A stretch of 34,989 bases of DNA from Micrococcales bacterium (GCA_009784895.1 WQXJ01000024.1:1-34989); one strand, 5' to 3'; counted from the first letter of the stretch, positions 15,303 to 24,092 are shown. Numbers and translations are program-made. Notes: generated by a model from the sequence alone, not told the origin.

Positions 15303-17732
15303 CTATTCGGTAAAGGCCTTGGGTAGCGTCTGGTTCCAGGCTTGGTCAAGCTCTTCAAGCAGGATGGTGAACTGGCCTTCAATCTCCAGTGCCGGTGGAG
15401 CCTCAATTCCGCCGTCACGCAGCCACTGCTTTTCGCCAGTTTCCGGATCAGGAAAGACATTGCCGGTTAGGCCCAAGAAGGTGATAGGCAGGCCCTTTGA
15501 CACAGCCAGGTTCCAAAAGGCGGCGTCGTCTTCGCCCACCCGCACGGCCACAATGGCCCGGGCCTGGGACTCAGAGAACAAAGCCGTGAAAGCGTCGACC
15601 TCGAACATGACATTGAGTCCCTCCAAGTCGACCTGCGCACCAACCCCCCACCTGAGGCAAGCCTCGCTCAGGGCCTGGGCCAGGCCGGCATCGGACAAAT
15701 CATGCGCCGCCTGCAGCAAGCCCCTTTCCGCAGCCTCGACCAGGACCTCTGCCAGGGCACGCTCAGCCGCCAGATCGACCCGTGGCGGTCGCCCACCGAG
15801 GTGGCCGTGGGTTACATCGGCCCAGGCCGAGCCGCCAAACTCCGCGGCCGTGGTGCCCAGCTGGTAAATGGCCAGCTCGCCCTCGCGCCAACCGCTGGGC
15901 ACCGCCTTGGCCACGTCTTGGATCACGCCCAACACACCCACCACCGGCGTGGGATGGACAGCGGAATCAATCAACCCAACCTGGCCGGTTTCGTTATAGA
16001 ACGAGACGTTGCCACCGGTCACCGGCACCTCGAGGGTTTGGCAGGCATCGGCCAGTCCCTCGATCGCTTTGACCAGCTGCCACATGGAAGCCGGCGATTC
16101 CGGTGAACCGAAGTTGAGGCAGTCGGTCACGGCCAACGGCTTGGCGCCGGTGCTGGCGACGTTGCGGTAGGCCTCGGCCAGGGCTTGCTGGGCCCCGGCG
16201 TAGGGGTCGAGTTTGGTGTAGCGGCCATTGGCATCGCTGGACAGGGCCACGCCCAAACCAGTGGCCGGATCGATCCTGAGCACACCGGCATCGTCCGGCA
16301 TGGCCATGGCGGTGTTGCCTTGGACAAAGCGGTCATATTGATTGGTCACCCAAGCCTTGGAGCACTGGTTGGGGCTGGCCACAACCCGCAGCAAGGTGGC
16401 GCGCAGTTCCTCCGGCGTTTGCGGCCGGGACAGGTGGTCGGGGCTGTTGGCCACCAGCGCGTCCTGCCAATCGGGCCGGGCGTAGGGCCGGTCGTATTCG
16501 GGTCCTTGTTTGGCCACTGTGCAGGGGTCAACCTCAACCACACGCTGGCCGCGGTAGTCGACAACCAGCTGATCGCCGGCGATGACCTCACCAATGACCG
16601 AAACCTCAACATCCCATTTGGCTGCCACCTGGTGAAAAGCCGGCAAATTGTCCGGCCGGACCACCGCCAGCATGCGCTCTTGGGATTCCGACATCAAGAT
16701 CTCTTCCGGCGTCAGGGTCGGGTCGCGCAGCAGCACCTTGTCCAGGTCGACATACATGCCACCATCTCCGGAGGCGGCCAGCTCTGAGGTGGCGCAGCTC
16801 AGCCCGGCCGCGCCAAAGTCACTGATACCTTCGACCAAACCGGACTGGAAAAGCTCCAAACAGGCTTCGATTAGGACTTTTTCTTGGAATGGATCGCCCA
16901 CCTGAACCGACGGCCGCTTCGAGGGACCGTCCGCCTCGAAAGTCTCGCTGGCCAGAACCGAGGCGCCGCCAATGCCATCGCCGCCAGTGCGGGCGCCAAA
17001 CATGATGATCAGGTTGCCCAGGCCCGAGGCATTGGCCCGGTGGATCTGGTCATGCCGCATGACACCAACACACAGGGCGTTGACCAGTGGGTTTCCCTGA
17101 TAGGACGAGTCAAAGACGGTTTCGCCGCCAATGTTGGGCAGGCCCAGGCAGTTGCCGTAGCCGCCAATTCCGGCCACCACGCCGTGAACGACGCGAGCCG
17201 TGTCGGGGTGGTCAATGGCGCCAAAACGCAGTTGGTCCATCACCGCAATTGGCCGCGCCCCCATGGCGATGATGTCGCGCACAATTCCGCCCACCCCAGT
17301 GGCGGCACCTTGATAAGGCTCGATGAAGCTGGGGTGGTTATGCGATTCGACCTTGAAGGTCACCGCCCAGCCGTCGCCAATGTCAACCACACCGGCGTTT
17401 TCCCCAATGCCGACCAGCAAGTGGCGTTTCATCGCTTCGCTGGTTTTGGCGCCAAATTGGCGCTTGATGTGGAGTTTTGAGGACTTGTACGAACAGTGTT
17501 CGGACCACATAACCGAATACATCGCCAGCTCGGAGGAGGTGGGACGGCGCCCTAGGATCTGCTTGATCTGCTCGTATTCGTCTTGTTTGAGACCCAACTC
17601 GGCCCAGGGCTGCGCCACCTGGTCGCTGGCGGCGGCCCGCTCAACGGTGTCTATCCTGGCGGCCGCTCCTGCGCTCGCCCCACCCAAATCGAGGCCCGGG
17701 TCCTCAGGGCCAGTTCCGGCACGGGACATCAC
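15303..17732 (-). CDS. purL: Phosphoribosylformylglycinamidine synthase, PurL subunit
   Basis: The 809-residue protein is the small-type PurL that works with PurS and PurQ to convert FGAR + glutamine + ATP to FGAM. Motifs are [10 protein letters not shown] with the conserved His, [21 protein letters not shown] (metal/substrate binding), [27 protein letters not shown], and the second half-repeat [13 protein letters not shown] and [13 protein letters not shown]. An Ala-rich N-terminal stretch of about 35 residues extends it beyond the usual length. It begins GTG-ATG, so the start is either GTG 17732 (4-bp overlap with purQ) or ATG 17729 (1-bp overlap, TGATG). It is last in the purS-purQ-purL operon. 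Confidence 0.96.
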   Translation of the reverse strand: MMSRAGTGPEDPGLDLGGASAGAAARIDTVERAAASDQVAQPWAELGLKQDEYEQIKQILGRRPTSSELAMYSVMWSEHCSYKSSKLHIKRQFGAKTSEAMKRHLLVGIGENAGVVDIGDGWAVTFKVESHNHPSFIEPYQGAATGVGGIVRDIIAMGARPIAVMDQLRFGAIDHPDTARVVHGVVAGIGGYGNCLGLPNIGGETVFDSSYQGNPLVNALCVGVMRHDQIHRANASGLGNLIIMFGARTGGDGIGGASVLASETFEADGPSKRPSVQVGDPFQEKVLIEACLELFQSGLVEGISDFGAAGLSCATSELAASGDGGMYVDLDKVLLRDPTLTPEEILMSESQERMLAVVRPDNLPAFHQVAAKWDVEVSVIGEVIAGDQLVVDYRGQRVVEVDPCTVAKQGPEYDRPYARPDWQDALVANSPDHLSRPQTPEELRATLLRVVASPNQCSKAWVTNQYDRFVQGNTAMAMPDDAGVLRIDPATGLGVALSSDANGRYTKLDPYAGAQQALAEAYRNVASTGAKPLAVTDCLNFGSPESPASMWQLVKAIEGLADACQTLEVPVTGGNVSFYNETGQVGLIDSAVHPTPVVGVLGVIQDVAKAVPSGWREGELAIYQLGTTAAEFGGSAWADVTHGHLGGRPPRVDLAAERALAEVLVEAAERGLLQAAHDLSDAGLAQALSEACLRWGVGAQVDLEGLNVMFEVDAFTALFSESQARAIVAVRVGEDDAAFWNLAVSKGLPITFLGLTGNVFPDPETGEKQWLRDGGIEAPPALEIEGQFTILLEELDQAWNQTLPKAFTE

Positions 17733-18433
17733 GAACCAACTCCCGCCAGGTGACCTACCAGTGAGGCGAAGAAGCCCAAGCCATCAACTCCGGCCCGCAT
17801 CTGGTTTGGCGAATCGGGGCCAAAACCCACTTCGACGGCGTGTTCGGGATGCGGCATTAGGCCAACCACGTTGCCGGCGGCGTTGGTGATGCCGGCAATA
17901 CCGCGGGCCGAGCCGTTGGGATTGGCCCCGGCGTAACGGAAAACGACCTGGCCGCTGGCCTCCAACTGGTCCAAAGTGGCCGCGGCGGCAGTGAACTGGC
18001 CGTCCTGGTTTTTGATCGGTATAACGATTTCTTGACCCGGCGCGAAGGCGTTAGTCCAGGCCGTGGAGTTGTTTTCGACCTTTAGCGGCTGGTCGAGGCA
18101 AACAAACCGACGGTGGTCGTTTTTCACCATGGCGCCGGGTAACAGATGGGATTCGGTCAGCAGTTGGAAGCCGTTGCAGATGCCCAGCACCGGCATTCCA
18201 GCCTTGGCCTGATCAACTACGGCGGACATAACCGGAGCGAAACGGGCAATTGCCCCAGCCCGCAGATAGTCGCCGTAACTGAAGCCACCCGGCAAAACCA
18301 CGGCGTCCACCTGGTGCAGGCTCGGGTCAGCGTGCCACAGGGCCACGCCCTCCATCCCGGCCAAGCCAATGGCGCGCAGGGCGTCGCGGTCGTCAAGGGT
18401 GCCGGGAAAAGTCACCACCCCGACATGGATCAT
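17729..18433 (-). CDS. purQ: Phosphoribosylformylglycinamidine synthase, glutaminase subunit PurQ
   Basis: This 234-residue class I glutamine amidotransferase has nucleophile Cys86 in GICNGFQLL and the His195/Glu197 pair in [11 protein letters not shown]. The [11 protein letters not shown] block at 48-58 is typical of PurQ. It releases ammonia from glutamine for PurL. The start ATG overlaps the purS stop as ATGA, and the stop overlaps the purL start, so all three subunits are translationally coupled, as expected for a stoichiometric complex. Confidence 0.96.
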   Translation of the reverse strand: MIHVGVVTFPGTLDDRDALRAIGLAGMEGVALWHADPSLHQVDAVVLPGGFSYGDYLRAGAIARFAPVMSAVVDQAKAGMPVLGICNGFQLLTESHLLPGAMVKNDHRRFVCLDQPLKVENNSTAWTNAFAPGQEIVIPIKNQDGQFTAAAATLDQLEASGQVVFRYAGANPNGSARGIAGITNAAGNVVGLMPHPEHAVEVGFGPDSPNQMRAGVDGLGFFASLVGHLAGVGS

Positions 18434-18684
18434 TTGGCCGCGTCCACGTTGACGGCGACCACGTCTTCGATCACCGGATTGGACAGCAAAGTGGAGGCGG
18501 CCTGGCGGGCGGCTTCGACAATCGCCTCGGTGGCCGGTCCGTCGACCTCCAATTCGAACCGCTTGCCCTGCCGCACCGACGTGAACTGGTCAAATCCCAG
18601 TCTGGGCAGGGCCGCCGCGACGGCTTTGCCCTGGGGGTCCAAGAGCTCCGGTTTGGGCATCACATCGACAATCACGCGGGCCAT
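18430..18684 (-). CDS. purS: Phosphoribosylformylglycinamidine synthase, PurS subunit
   Basis: The 84-residue protein ([20 protein letters not shown]) has the conserved [10 protein letters not shown] and [11 protein letters not shown] blocks. PurS is the small dimeric scaffold that bridges PurQ and PurL. The start is ATG 18684 with AAGGAAAG about nine bases upstream; the frame further upstream is not PurS-like. It is first gene of the operon. A TAGGCT at 18722-18727 on the minus strand is a candidate -10. Confidence 0.93.
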   Translation of the reverse strand: MARVIVDVMPKPELLDPQGKAVAAALPRLGFDQFTSVRQGKRFELEVDGPATEAIVEAARQAASTLLSNPVIEDVVAVNVDAAK

Positions 18685-18721
18685 TTGTTCGCTTTCCTTG
18701 AGGTGGACTTCACCGCGCAAA

Positions 18722-18727
18722 AGCCTA
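18722..18727 (-). promoter_or_regulatory. Candidate -10 box (TAGGCT) for purSQL
   Basis: TAGGCT reads on the minus strand about 38 bases before the purS ATG. The motif equals other -10 boxes in this window, but no -35 is evident. A short leader with AAGGAAAG would follow. Confidence 0.35.
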
Positions 18728-18755
18728 CCGGCGGCGGCCTTGGGTCTTGTTGCCC

Positions 18756-18782
18756 GATGCCGGCAAGTCACCTGCCGACATC
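18756..18782 (-). terminator. Hairpin between galE and purS
   Basis: GATGCCGGCA (18756-18765) pairs with TGCCGACATC (18773-18782), with one mismatch, around a 7-base loop. It lies 34 bases after the galE stop and upstream of the purS candidate -10, so a galE terminator fits best. It is followed by no T-run. Confidence 0.4.
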
Positions 18783-18815
18783 GCCTGACCTTGGCGCTCT
18801 AGGTTTTGGGTTGGT

Positions 18816-19778
18816 CTAGTGGGCGATTTGCCAGGCTCGCCAGGCCGAGTCAACCATGCCTTTGAGGTCGTAGCTGGCCTGCCAGCCGAAGACCTGGTTG
18901 ATCCTGGTGACGTCTCCGACCAAGGCGGCCGGATCACCCGGTCGACGGGCCGTGACTTGCGGATTCATTGGCTCTTTGACGGCAGCCTCGGCCTGGTCGA
19001 TGACCTCGAAAACCGATGTGCCCTGGCCGGTGCCGACGTTGAAGACGTCGAATGGCCGGTTGTCCTGTTCAAGGTAGTCCAATGCCTGGGTGTGGGCCGA
19101 AGCGATGTCCATGACGTGGATGTAATCCCGGATGCAACTGCCGTCCGGTGTGGGGTAGTCATCACCGAACACGATGGGTGGTTGGCCTTGCTGGATCCGC
19201 TCAAAGATGATGGGGATGAGGTTCAAGACCGCCGGATCGCCCAGGTCATCCCAGCCGCTGCCGGCCACATTGAAGTAACGCAGGTTGACAGCCCGCAGAC
19301 CCCAAGCCTTGGCCGCGGCTTGGCCTAGCTCTTCGCCAACCACTTTGGTGGCCCCGTAGGGGTTGATTGGCTGGGTCGGAGTGTCTTCGGTGACTCGTTC
19401 GACACCCGGCTGTCCGTAGCAGGCGGCCGAAGAGGAAAAGACCAATCGATCCACTCCTTGCGTTTCCATGGCCAGCAGCAGGTTGGCCATAGCGCCGACG
19501 TTTTGCTGGTAGTACCAGGCTGGTCGCGCAACCGATTCTGCGACCTGCTTCTTGGCCGCAATGTGGATCACCGCGGTGCAGTTAGACAGGGCGGCGGTCA
19601 GACGCGGAATCTCAGAAGTGTCTGAAAGGTCCAGCTCAACCAGGTTGGCTTGGCCAACCCGGCCGGCTGCCCCGGTCGACAGGTCATCGACCACCACCAC
19701 TTCTTGGCCTGCCGCCAGCAGCGAACGGACAATGTGGGCACCGATGTATCCGGCGCCGCCGGTCACGCATATCGACAT
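18816..19778 (-). CDS. galE: UDP-glucose 4-epimerase
   Basis: This 320-residue extended short-chain dehydrogenase has the NAD-binding TGGAGYIG (6-13), conserved Ser in FSSSAACYG (115-122) and catalytic Tyr141/Lys145 in NPYGATK. VNLRYFNVAGS and the C-terminal ARRPGDPAALVGD match GalE closely. It interconverts UDP-glucose and UDP-galactose for sugar use and cell-wall polysaccharides. The start ATG 19778 follows a TAGCCT box by six bases. A GGAAG touching the ATG is too close to act as a ribosome site. It is monocistronic, with repeat cluster D directly upstream. Confidence 0.95.
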   Translation of the reverse strand: MSICVTGGAGYIGAHIVRSLLAAGQEVVVVDDLSTGAAGRVGQANLVELDLSDTSEIPRLTAALSNCTAVIHIAAKKQVAESVARPAWYYQQNVGAMANLLLAMETQGVDRLVFSSSAACYGQPGVERVTEDTPTQPINPYGATKVVGEELGQAAAKAWGLRAVNLRYFNVAGSGWDDLGDPAVLNLIPIIFERIQQGQPPIVFGDDYPTPDGSCIRDYIHVMDIASAHTQALDYLEQDNRPFDVFNVGTGQGTSVFEVIDQAEAAVKEPMNPQVTARRPGDPAALVGDVTRINQVFGWQASYDLKGMVDSAWRAWQIAH

Positions 19779-19784
19779 ACTTCC

Positions 19785-19790
19785 AGGCTA
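19785..19790 (-). promoter_or_regulatory. Leaderless -10 box (TAGCCT) for galE
   Basis: On the minus strand TAGCCT is followed by six bases and then the galE ATG. Repeat cluster D begins 11 bases further upstream, so the -35 region is repeat sequence. Confidence 0.6.
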
Positions 19791-19800
19791 GCCCCTCCTC

Positions 19801-20124
19801 GCAGCGAGACCGAGCTTGGGCCCATCCCTCCCCACGGCAGCGAGACCGAGCTTTGGCTGACGCCCTGCCGCGGCGAGACCGAGCTTTGGCGGCATCGGAC
19901 CTATGCAAAACCTCGGTGTCGCAGCAAATGGAGGCCTGGCCTGCTCCCCTGCGGTGAGAGGCGAGCTTTGGCTGACGCCCTGCCGTGGCGAGACCGAGCT
20001 TTGGCGGCATCGGACCTATGCAAAACCTCGGTGTCGCAGCAAATGGAGGCCTGGCCTGCTCCCCGGCAGCGAGGCCGAGCTTTGGCGGCATCGAGCCGAT
20101 GCAAAACCTCGGTGTCGCAGCAAA
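19801..20124 (-). repeat. Repeat cluster D: stem-loop family in minus orientation, 115-bp periodicity
   Basis: Read on the minus strand the units have the same order as in the other clusters (AAGCTCGG arm, GC-rich loop, then arm ending CCGAGGTTTTGC). A larger unit repeats with offset 115 bp (for example 19881 and 19996; 19851 and 19966), then 81 bp (19996 and 20077). The loop carries an AGG/CCT palindrome (AGGCCTGGCCT). The cluster occupies the space between galE and the tRNA promoter. Open frames through it are repeat translations and are not genes. Confidence 0.9.
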
Positions 20125-20147
20125 GGAGTGGGGAACTGGGTCAGGTT

Positions 20148-20176
20148 TTGGCCTACTCGGCGCCCTACCGTAGGAT
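20148..20176 (+). promoter_or_regulatory. Promoter of the tRNA-Glu-Asp-Phe cluster
   Basis: TTGGCC (20148-20153), a 17-bp spacer and TAGGAT (20171-20176) form the best-spaced sigma70-type promoter in the window. The first tRNA starts 33 bases after the -10. Confidence 0.65.
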
Positions 20177-20208
20177 GTCCGGTGGCCTGCCCACCCGGGC
20201 AGCGGCTG

Positions 20209-20281
20209 GCCCCCATCGTCTAGTGGCCTAGGACACCGCCCTTTCACGGCGGCGGCACCGGTTCGAATCCGGTTGGGGGTG
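20209..20281 (+). tRNA. tRNA-Glu (anticodon TTC)
   Basis: The 73-base cloverleaf has acceptor GCCCCCA pairing with TGGGGGT (G1-U72 wobble, as in other actinobacterial tRNA-Glu). The anticodon stem CCGCC/GGCGG surrounds loop CTTTCAC with TTC at 20243-20245. The T arm contains GGTTCGAATCC. The 3' CCA is not encoded. Confidence 0.95.
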
Positions 20282-20369
20282 CGGACCGGCAGTTGGCTGG
20301 ATGTTCCGGTGATTGGACACCACCGAACCTAGCTGGCATGCTGGACCACTGTGCGTCAAAGCACTCCAA

Positions 20370-20443
20370 GGCCCCGTGGCGCAGTTGGTTAGCGCGCCGC
20401 CCTGTCACGGCGGAGGCCGCGGGTTCAAGTCCCGTCGGGGTCG
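20370..20443 (+). tRNA. tRNA-Asp (anticodon GTC)
   Basis: The 74-base cloverleaf has acceptor GGCCCCG pairing with CGGGGTC (one G-U). The anticodon stem CCGCC/GGCGG surrounds loop CTGTCAC with GTC at 20404-20406. The T arm contains GGTTCAAGTCC. The CCA is not encoded. Confidence 0.95.
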
Positions 20444-20475
20444 CCAATCAAGGGCTGGGTTTCCAGCCTTTGCTC

Positions 20476-20548
20476 GGCTCGATAGCTCAGTTGGGAGAGC
20501 GTCCGCCTGAAAAGCGGAAGGTCACCGGATCGATACCGGTTCGAGCCA
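20476..20548 (+). tRNA. tRNA-Phe (anticodon GAA)
   Basis: The 73-base cloverleaf has acceptor GGCTCGA pairing perfectly with TCGAGCC and discriminator A at 20548. The D arm contains GCTCAGTTGGGAGAGC. The anticodon loop CTGAAAA carries GAA. The T arm contains GGATCGATACC. The CCA is not encoded. It is the third gene of a Glu-Asp-Phe cluster, an order often seen in actinobacteria. Confidence 0.95.
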
Positions 20549-20552
20549 CTGT

Positions 20553-20589
20553 CAGCCGCGCAGGCTAACGGTGAAGCCATGCGGGGCTG
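20553..20589 (+). terminator. Candidate terminator of the tRNA cluster
   Basis: CAGCCGCGCA (20553-20562) pairs with TGCGGGGCTG (20580-20589), with one mismatch, around a 17-base loop. ATTTCC follows. It begins five bases after tRNA-Phe. It could also serve the convergent nagB transcript. Confidence 0.5.
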
Positions 20590-20643
20590 ATTTCCATTAG
20601 TGACCGCAGCTGGGCGGCCGGCGGCGGTTTGCTACCCGCGGTG

Positions 20644-21429
20644 CTAGAGGCTTTCCCAGCTGGGTTTGTGAGCGTCAGCGAAGCGATAGTAATCGGCCAA
20701 GGCCAGCTTTGCGCCGGCCGCCGGGTCGACCAGCACCGTGGCATGCGGGTGGAACTGCATGATGGAGCCTGGCCACATTGCGCTGACGGGGCCTTCGACG
20801 ATTTGACGGATTGCCTCGGCCTTGCCACTGCCCATGGCCATAAGTACCAAGTGCCGGGCCTCCATGATGGTGCCGAGACCCTGGGTCATGACGTGCTTGG
20901 GCACTGCCGCCTCGTCGCCGTCGAAGAAACGGGCGTTGTCAGCCACCGTTTGTGGCAACAGGGTTTTGATCCGAGTGCGCGAACTGAGTGATGAACCAGG
21001 TTCGTTGAAAGCGATGTGGCCATCTGAACCAATGCCCAGAATTTGCAGATCAATCCCCCCGGCCGCTTTGATGGCGGCGTCATATTCGACACAGGCCTTG
21101 GCCAAATCCGGGGCCTGGAAATCTGGTCCCTGGACGGCTCCAGGGGCGAAGTCGACCCGGCTGGCGATTTCGCGCTCAATCACATTGCGGTAGCCCTCTG
21201 GGTGGTCTGGCGGCAAGCCAATGTATTCGTCCAACATGAAGGCCTTGGCCTGCGCAAACGAGATATCACCAGCCTGGTACATGGCGGCCAGTTGGTCGTA
21301 CAGGCTGAGCGGGCTTGAGCCGGTGGCCAGCCCGATGACGGCTCTTGGCTTCGACTTCAAAAGCACAGCAATGGCTTCAGCGGCTTTGGCGGCGATTTGC
21401 TGGGTGTTTTCGCAGATTATGACTTCCAT
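20644..21429 (-). CDS. nagB: Glucosamine-6-phosphate deaminase
   Basis: The protein is 261 residues from ATG 21429, chosen because GAGGGG lies four bases upstream; the open frame 15 codons longer lacks such a site. NagB converts glucosamine-6-phosphate to fructose-6-phosphate + NH3. Motifs are LATGSSPLSLY (substrate phosphate loop, 34-44), LDEYIGL (66-72) with the catalytic Asp, and GIGSDGHIAFNEPG with the catalytic His and Glu. The product feeds glycolysis next to fba, which lies just upstream on the same strand. Other nag genes are absent from the window. Confidence 0.95.
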   Translation of the reverse strand: MEVIICENTQQIAAKAAEAIAVLLKSKPRAVIGLATGSSPLSLYDQLAAMYQAGDISFAQAKAFMLDEYIGLPPDHPEGYRNVIEREIASRVDFAPGAVQGPDFQAPDLAKACVEYDAAIKAAGGIDLQILGIGSDGHIAFNEPGSSLSSRTRIKTLLPQTVADNARFFDGDEAAVPKHVMTQGLGTIMEARHLVLMAMGSGKAEAIRQIVEGPVSAMWPGSIMQFHPHATVLVDPAAGAKLALADYYRFADAHKPSWESL

Positions 21430-21457
21430 AATTCCCCTCGATTGATCAGACCCCCCG

Positions 21458-21463
21458 AAACTA
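21458..21463 (-). promoter_or_regulatory. -10 box (TATAGT) for nagB
   Basis: TATAGT on the minus strand is 28 bases before the nagB ATG and is the closest match to TATAAT in the window. A TTGGCC lies 20 bp upstream, longer than the ideal spacing. Confidence 0.5.
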
Positions 21464-21674
21464 TAGAACAACACCAGTTTGACAGGGCCAAAACAGCGCC
21501 GCGAGGCGCCCGCTGGCGTGACCCAGTGGGTCTGCGCAGTGCGCCGGCTGCGTCAGCCCGCCCTAAAGGCGGTAGGCCAAACCCACCACCACGCCACTTG
21601 ACGGGCGCAATCAACCGGAGCGCCGGCATCGGCCGTGGGGCGACACTGCCGCCATGGCCAACACCACCGACAAA

Positions 21675-21705
21675 CCGCCGCCCCAACCCCCTGGCGGGGC
21701 GGCGG
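21675..21705 (-). terminator. Strong GC hairpin downstream of fba
   Basis: CCGCCGCCCC (21675-21684) and GGGGCGGCGG (21696-21705) form a perfect all-GC 10-bp stem with an 11-base loop, 32 bases after the fba stop. On the minus strand it is followed by TTTGT. It is the best terminator-like element of the 21430-21737 gap. The rest of that gap holds the nagB promoter and short GC-rich inverted repeats, but no convincing gene. Confidence 0.6.
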
Positions 21706-21737
21706 AAGTCGGTTACCTATCAGGCGATTAGGCCTGC

Positions 21738-22760
21738 CTAGGTCATCTTTTGGCCAGCAGAGCCGAGCTGCTGGGCGGCTTCGACAATTCGGGCAGCCAT
21801 CGAAGCCTCGGCAATCTTGCCCCAGACCCGCGGGTCATACTTCTTCTTGTCGCCAACCTCGCCGTCGACCTTGAGCACGCCGTCGTAGTTGGCAAAGCAG
21901 TGGCCGGCAATGGGCCGGGTGAAGGCGTATTGCAGGTCGGTGTCGATGTTCATCTTGATGACGCCGTAGCTGACTGCGTCCGCGATTTCCTGCTCACTGG
22001 AGCCCGAGCCCCCATGGAAGACCAGGTCAAACGGCAGATCTTTGCCGTAGGCCTTGCCCACGGCAGCCTGGATCTCATCCAGGATGCCCGGCCGCAACTG
22101 AACCGCGCCTGGCTTGTACACGCCATGCACATTGCCAAAGGTCAGGGCCGTGAGGTAGCGACCGTTCTCACCCAAACCGAGAGCTTCGACGGTGGCAGTG
22201 GCATCTTCGACGGTGGTGTAGAGCTTCTCGTTGATCTCAGCGGTAACGCCGTCTTCTTCGCCGCCAACTACGCCAATTTCGATTTCGAGGATGGTATTGG
22301 CCTTGACGGAAAGCGCCAGCAGTTCCTTGGCGATTTCAAGGTTCTCTTCCAGCGGTACGGCCGAGCCGTCCCACATGTGTGATTGGAAGGTCGGCAACTT
22401 GCCCGCGGCGGCTTGTTCGGCCTCGATGGCCAATAGCGGGCGGACCCAGGTCTCAAGATTGGGCTTTGAGCAGTGGTCGGTGTGCAAGGCGATGGTCACG
22501 GGATAGTTCTTGGCGACCTCAGTGACATAGGCCGCCATGGCCAGCGACCCGGCCACCCGGTCCTTGATAGTGGCGCCCGAGATGTATTCGGCGCCGCCAA
22601 CCGAAACTTGGACAATCCCGTCCGATTCAGCATCCGCGAACCCCTGCAGGGCAGCGGTGGCAGTCTGGGATGAGGTCACGTTGACGGCAGGGTAAGCGAA
22701 GCGCTTTTCCTTAGCCCGGTCCAACATTGCGGCATAGGTCTGCGGGGTGGCGATTGCCAT
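21738..22760 (-). CDS. fba: Fructose-bisphosphate aldolase, class II
   Basis: This 340-residue zinc-dependent aldolase has ALHTDHCSKP at 91-100 with catalytic Asp95 and zinc ligand His96, further metal-binding residues in GNVHGVYKPG, and LVFHGGSGSSEQEI near residue 250. It reversibly cleaves fructose-1,6-bisphosphate in glycolysis and gluconeogenesis. The length matches the long class IIA type common in actinobacteria. The start is ATG 22760 with AGGAG eight bases upstream. It lies upstream of nagB on the same strand, but a strong hairpin and a separate -10 argue for separate transcripts. Confidence 0.96.
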   Translation of the reverse strand: MAIATPQTYAAMLDRAKEKRFAYPAVNVTSSQTATAALQGFADAESDGIVQVSVGGAEYISGATIKDRVAGSLAMAAYVTEVAKNYPVTIALHTDHCSKPNLETWVRPLLAIEAEQAAAGKLPTFQSHMWDGSAVPLEENLEIAKELLALSVKANTILEIEIGVVGGEEDGVTAEINEKLYTTVEDATATVEALGLGENGRYLTALTFGNVHGVYKPGAVQLRPGILDEIQAAVGKAYGKDLPFDLVFHGGSGSSEQEIADAVSYGVIKMNIDTDLQYAFTRPIAGHCFANYDGVLKVDGEVGDKKKYDPRVWGKIAEASMAARIVEAAQQLGSAGQKMT

Positions 22761-22865
22761 GGCAACACTCCTGATTTCCTAAGGACATTCGATCACCCTT
22801 AATCCTGCCACGCCCAGCCAGGTTTGACCGTCGAGATTAGCCCGCAGTTCACCCCGCCTGGCACC

Positions 22866-22954
22866 GGGACCGAGGTTCTGCGCGGCATCACCGCGCTGAA
22901 GCTCGGTGTCGCGGCAAAGGGGAGGAGTGTGTTGAAGCTCGGTGTCGCTGCGGA
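22866..22954 (+). repeat. Repeat cluster E: degenerate stem-loop arms upstream of ltaE
   Basis: A decayed inverted arm (GGGACCGAGGTTCTGC, 22866-22881) is followed by two forward arms at 22899 and 22935 (36 bp apart). They lack their inverted partners. The cluster lies between the divergent fba and threonine aldolase genes and ends about 27 bases before the aldolase start used here. Confidence 0.85.
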
Positions 22955-22967
22955 GGGGAGGGTGGGG

Positions 22968-22973
22968 CACAAT
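22968..22973 (+). promoter_or_regulatory. Possible leaderless -10 (CACAAT) for ltaE
   Basis: CACAAT is 7 bases before the ATG at 22981, the same spacing as the clearer TAGNNT sites, but the first base deviates. The alternative starts at 22972 and 22975 would destroy or overlap it. Confidence 0.35.
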
Positions 22974-22980
22974 GATGGAC

Positions 22981-24045
22981 ATGGCTCAAGCCGGATATGC
23001 AACAGACTCAATTGATCTTCGTTCTGACACCGTGACCCAGCCCTCGCCGGCCATGCGTCAAGCCATGGCCCAGGCCAAGGTTGACGACGACGTGATTGGA
23101 CGCGATCCAACAATGGTGGAGCTGGAACAACGCGCTGCCGAGCTACTGGGCAGGGAGGCCGGTTTGTTCATGGTCTCCGGCTCTATGTCAAACGCAGTGG
23201 CCTTGATGGTGCAGGTCAGCCGGGGAGACTACTTCATGGCCCCGCGCTACGCCCACATTTTGTCCCACGAGCTGGGCACGGCCAGCTGGCTGGCCGGCGG
23301 CATTCCGGTGGAACTGGGATGGGGAGAAACCCCGGGGGTGCCCAAGTTGGCGGAAATCGACGCCATCGCGGCTGAAGAGGACCACGGTCACGCCTACTTC
23401 GAGCTAGTGCCTCGCCTATTGTCCCTGGAAAACACACACAACCACGCTGGCGGCACCATCATCCCCCAGGCTCTTAGTGATGCCCTGATGGCCAAGGCCC
23501 ACCAGGCCGGTTGGCAGGTTCACTTAGACGGAGCTCGGCTGTGGCACGCGGCGGCGGCCCAGTCAATCACGCCAGCCGAGGCTGCCGGTGCGGCCGATTC
23601 GGTCACTGTCTGCCTGTCGAAGGGTCTGGGTGCGCCGGTTGGCTCGCTGCTTTGTGGCAGCCAGGAGCTAATCGACCGGGCCCGCCGGGCCCGCAAAATG
23701 CTGGGCGGCGGCGTTCGGCAGGGCGGCGTGCTGGCGGCGGCTGGCCTGGTGGCGCTAGAACAGGAGCTGCCAAGAATCGACCAGGATCGAATCCTGGCCA
23801 GGCGCCTGGCCCAGGGGCTGCGGGTGCTCGGTTTTGACGCCCCGGTGCCACAAACCAACATCATCATGGTCAAACCTGGCCAGGCTAGTCAGCTCAGCGC
23901 CAGCCAGCTGGCCGCCAGCTGGAACAAAATCGGTGTCCGCTGCCTCACAATGGGCCCAGCCGTCCGCTTGGTCACCCACCGCGACGTCGACGAATCAATG
24001 ATCGACCAGGCCCTTGACCGAATCGAGGACTGTCTCAAGGCCTAG
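22981..24045 (+). CDS. ltaE: Low-specificity L-threonine aldolase
   Basis: This 354-residue fold-type I PLP enzyme of the beta-eliminating lyase/threonine aldolase family splits L-threonine or allo-threonine to glycine and acetaldehyde. Motifs are IDLRSDTVTQPSPAMR at the N-terminus, HNHAGGTI, HLDGARLWHA (Asp183 for the PLP pyridine N) and CLSKGLGAPVG with the PLP Lys at 214. The start is uncertain: ATG 22981 fits a leaderless signal, while ATG 22972 or 22975 has purine-rich repeat sequence upstream that could act as a ribosome site. Family proteins begin only a few residues before IDLRSDT, so all choices are possible. It is monocistronic and convergent with the PBP gene. Confidence 0.92.
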   Translation: MAQAGYATDSIDLRSDTVTQPSPAMRQAMAQAKVDDDVIGRDPTMVELEQRAAELLGREAGLFMVSGSMSNAVALMVQVSRGDYFMAPRYAHILSHELGTASWLAGGIPVELGWGETPGVPKLAEIDAIAAEEDHGHAYFELVPRLLSLENTHNHAGGTIIPQALSDALMAKAHQAGWQVHLDGARLWHAAAAQSITPAEAAGAADSVTVCLSKGLGAPVGSLLCGSQELIDRARRARKMLGGGVRQGGVLAAAGLVALEQELPRIDQDRILARRLAQGLRVLGFDAPVPQTNIIMVKPGQASQLSASQLAASWNKIGVRCLTMGPAVRLVTHRDVDESMIDQALDRIEDCLKA

Positions 24046-24092
24046 AGGGCTGGCGGATATAGGCCAAAGCTAGCGCCGGCATCGGGCGACAA

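Noticed and set aside
20209-20548. Integration site (att) at the tRNA cluster
   Set aside because: No integrase, no duplicated tRNA 3' end, and normal housekeeping genes on both sides.
21654-21731. 25-codon open frame (MANTTDKPPPQPPGG...) between nagB and fba
   Set aside because: It coincides with the perfect 10-bp hairpin 21675-21705, which explains the sequence as a terminator. No ribosome site or homology supports translation.
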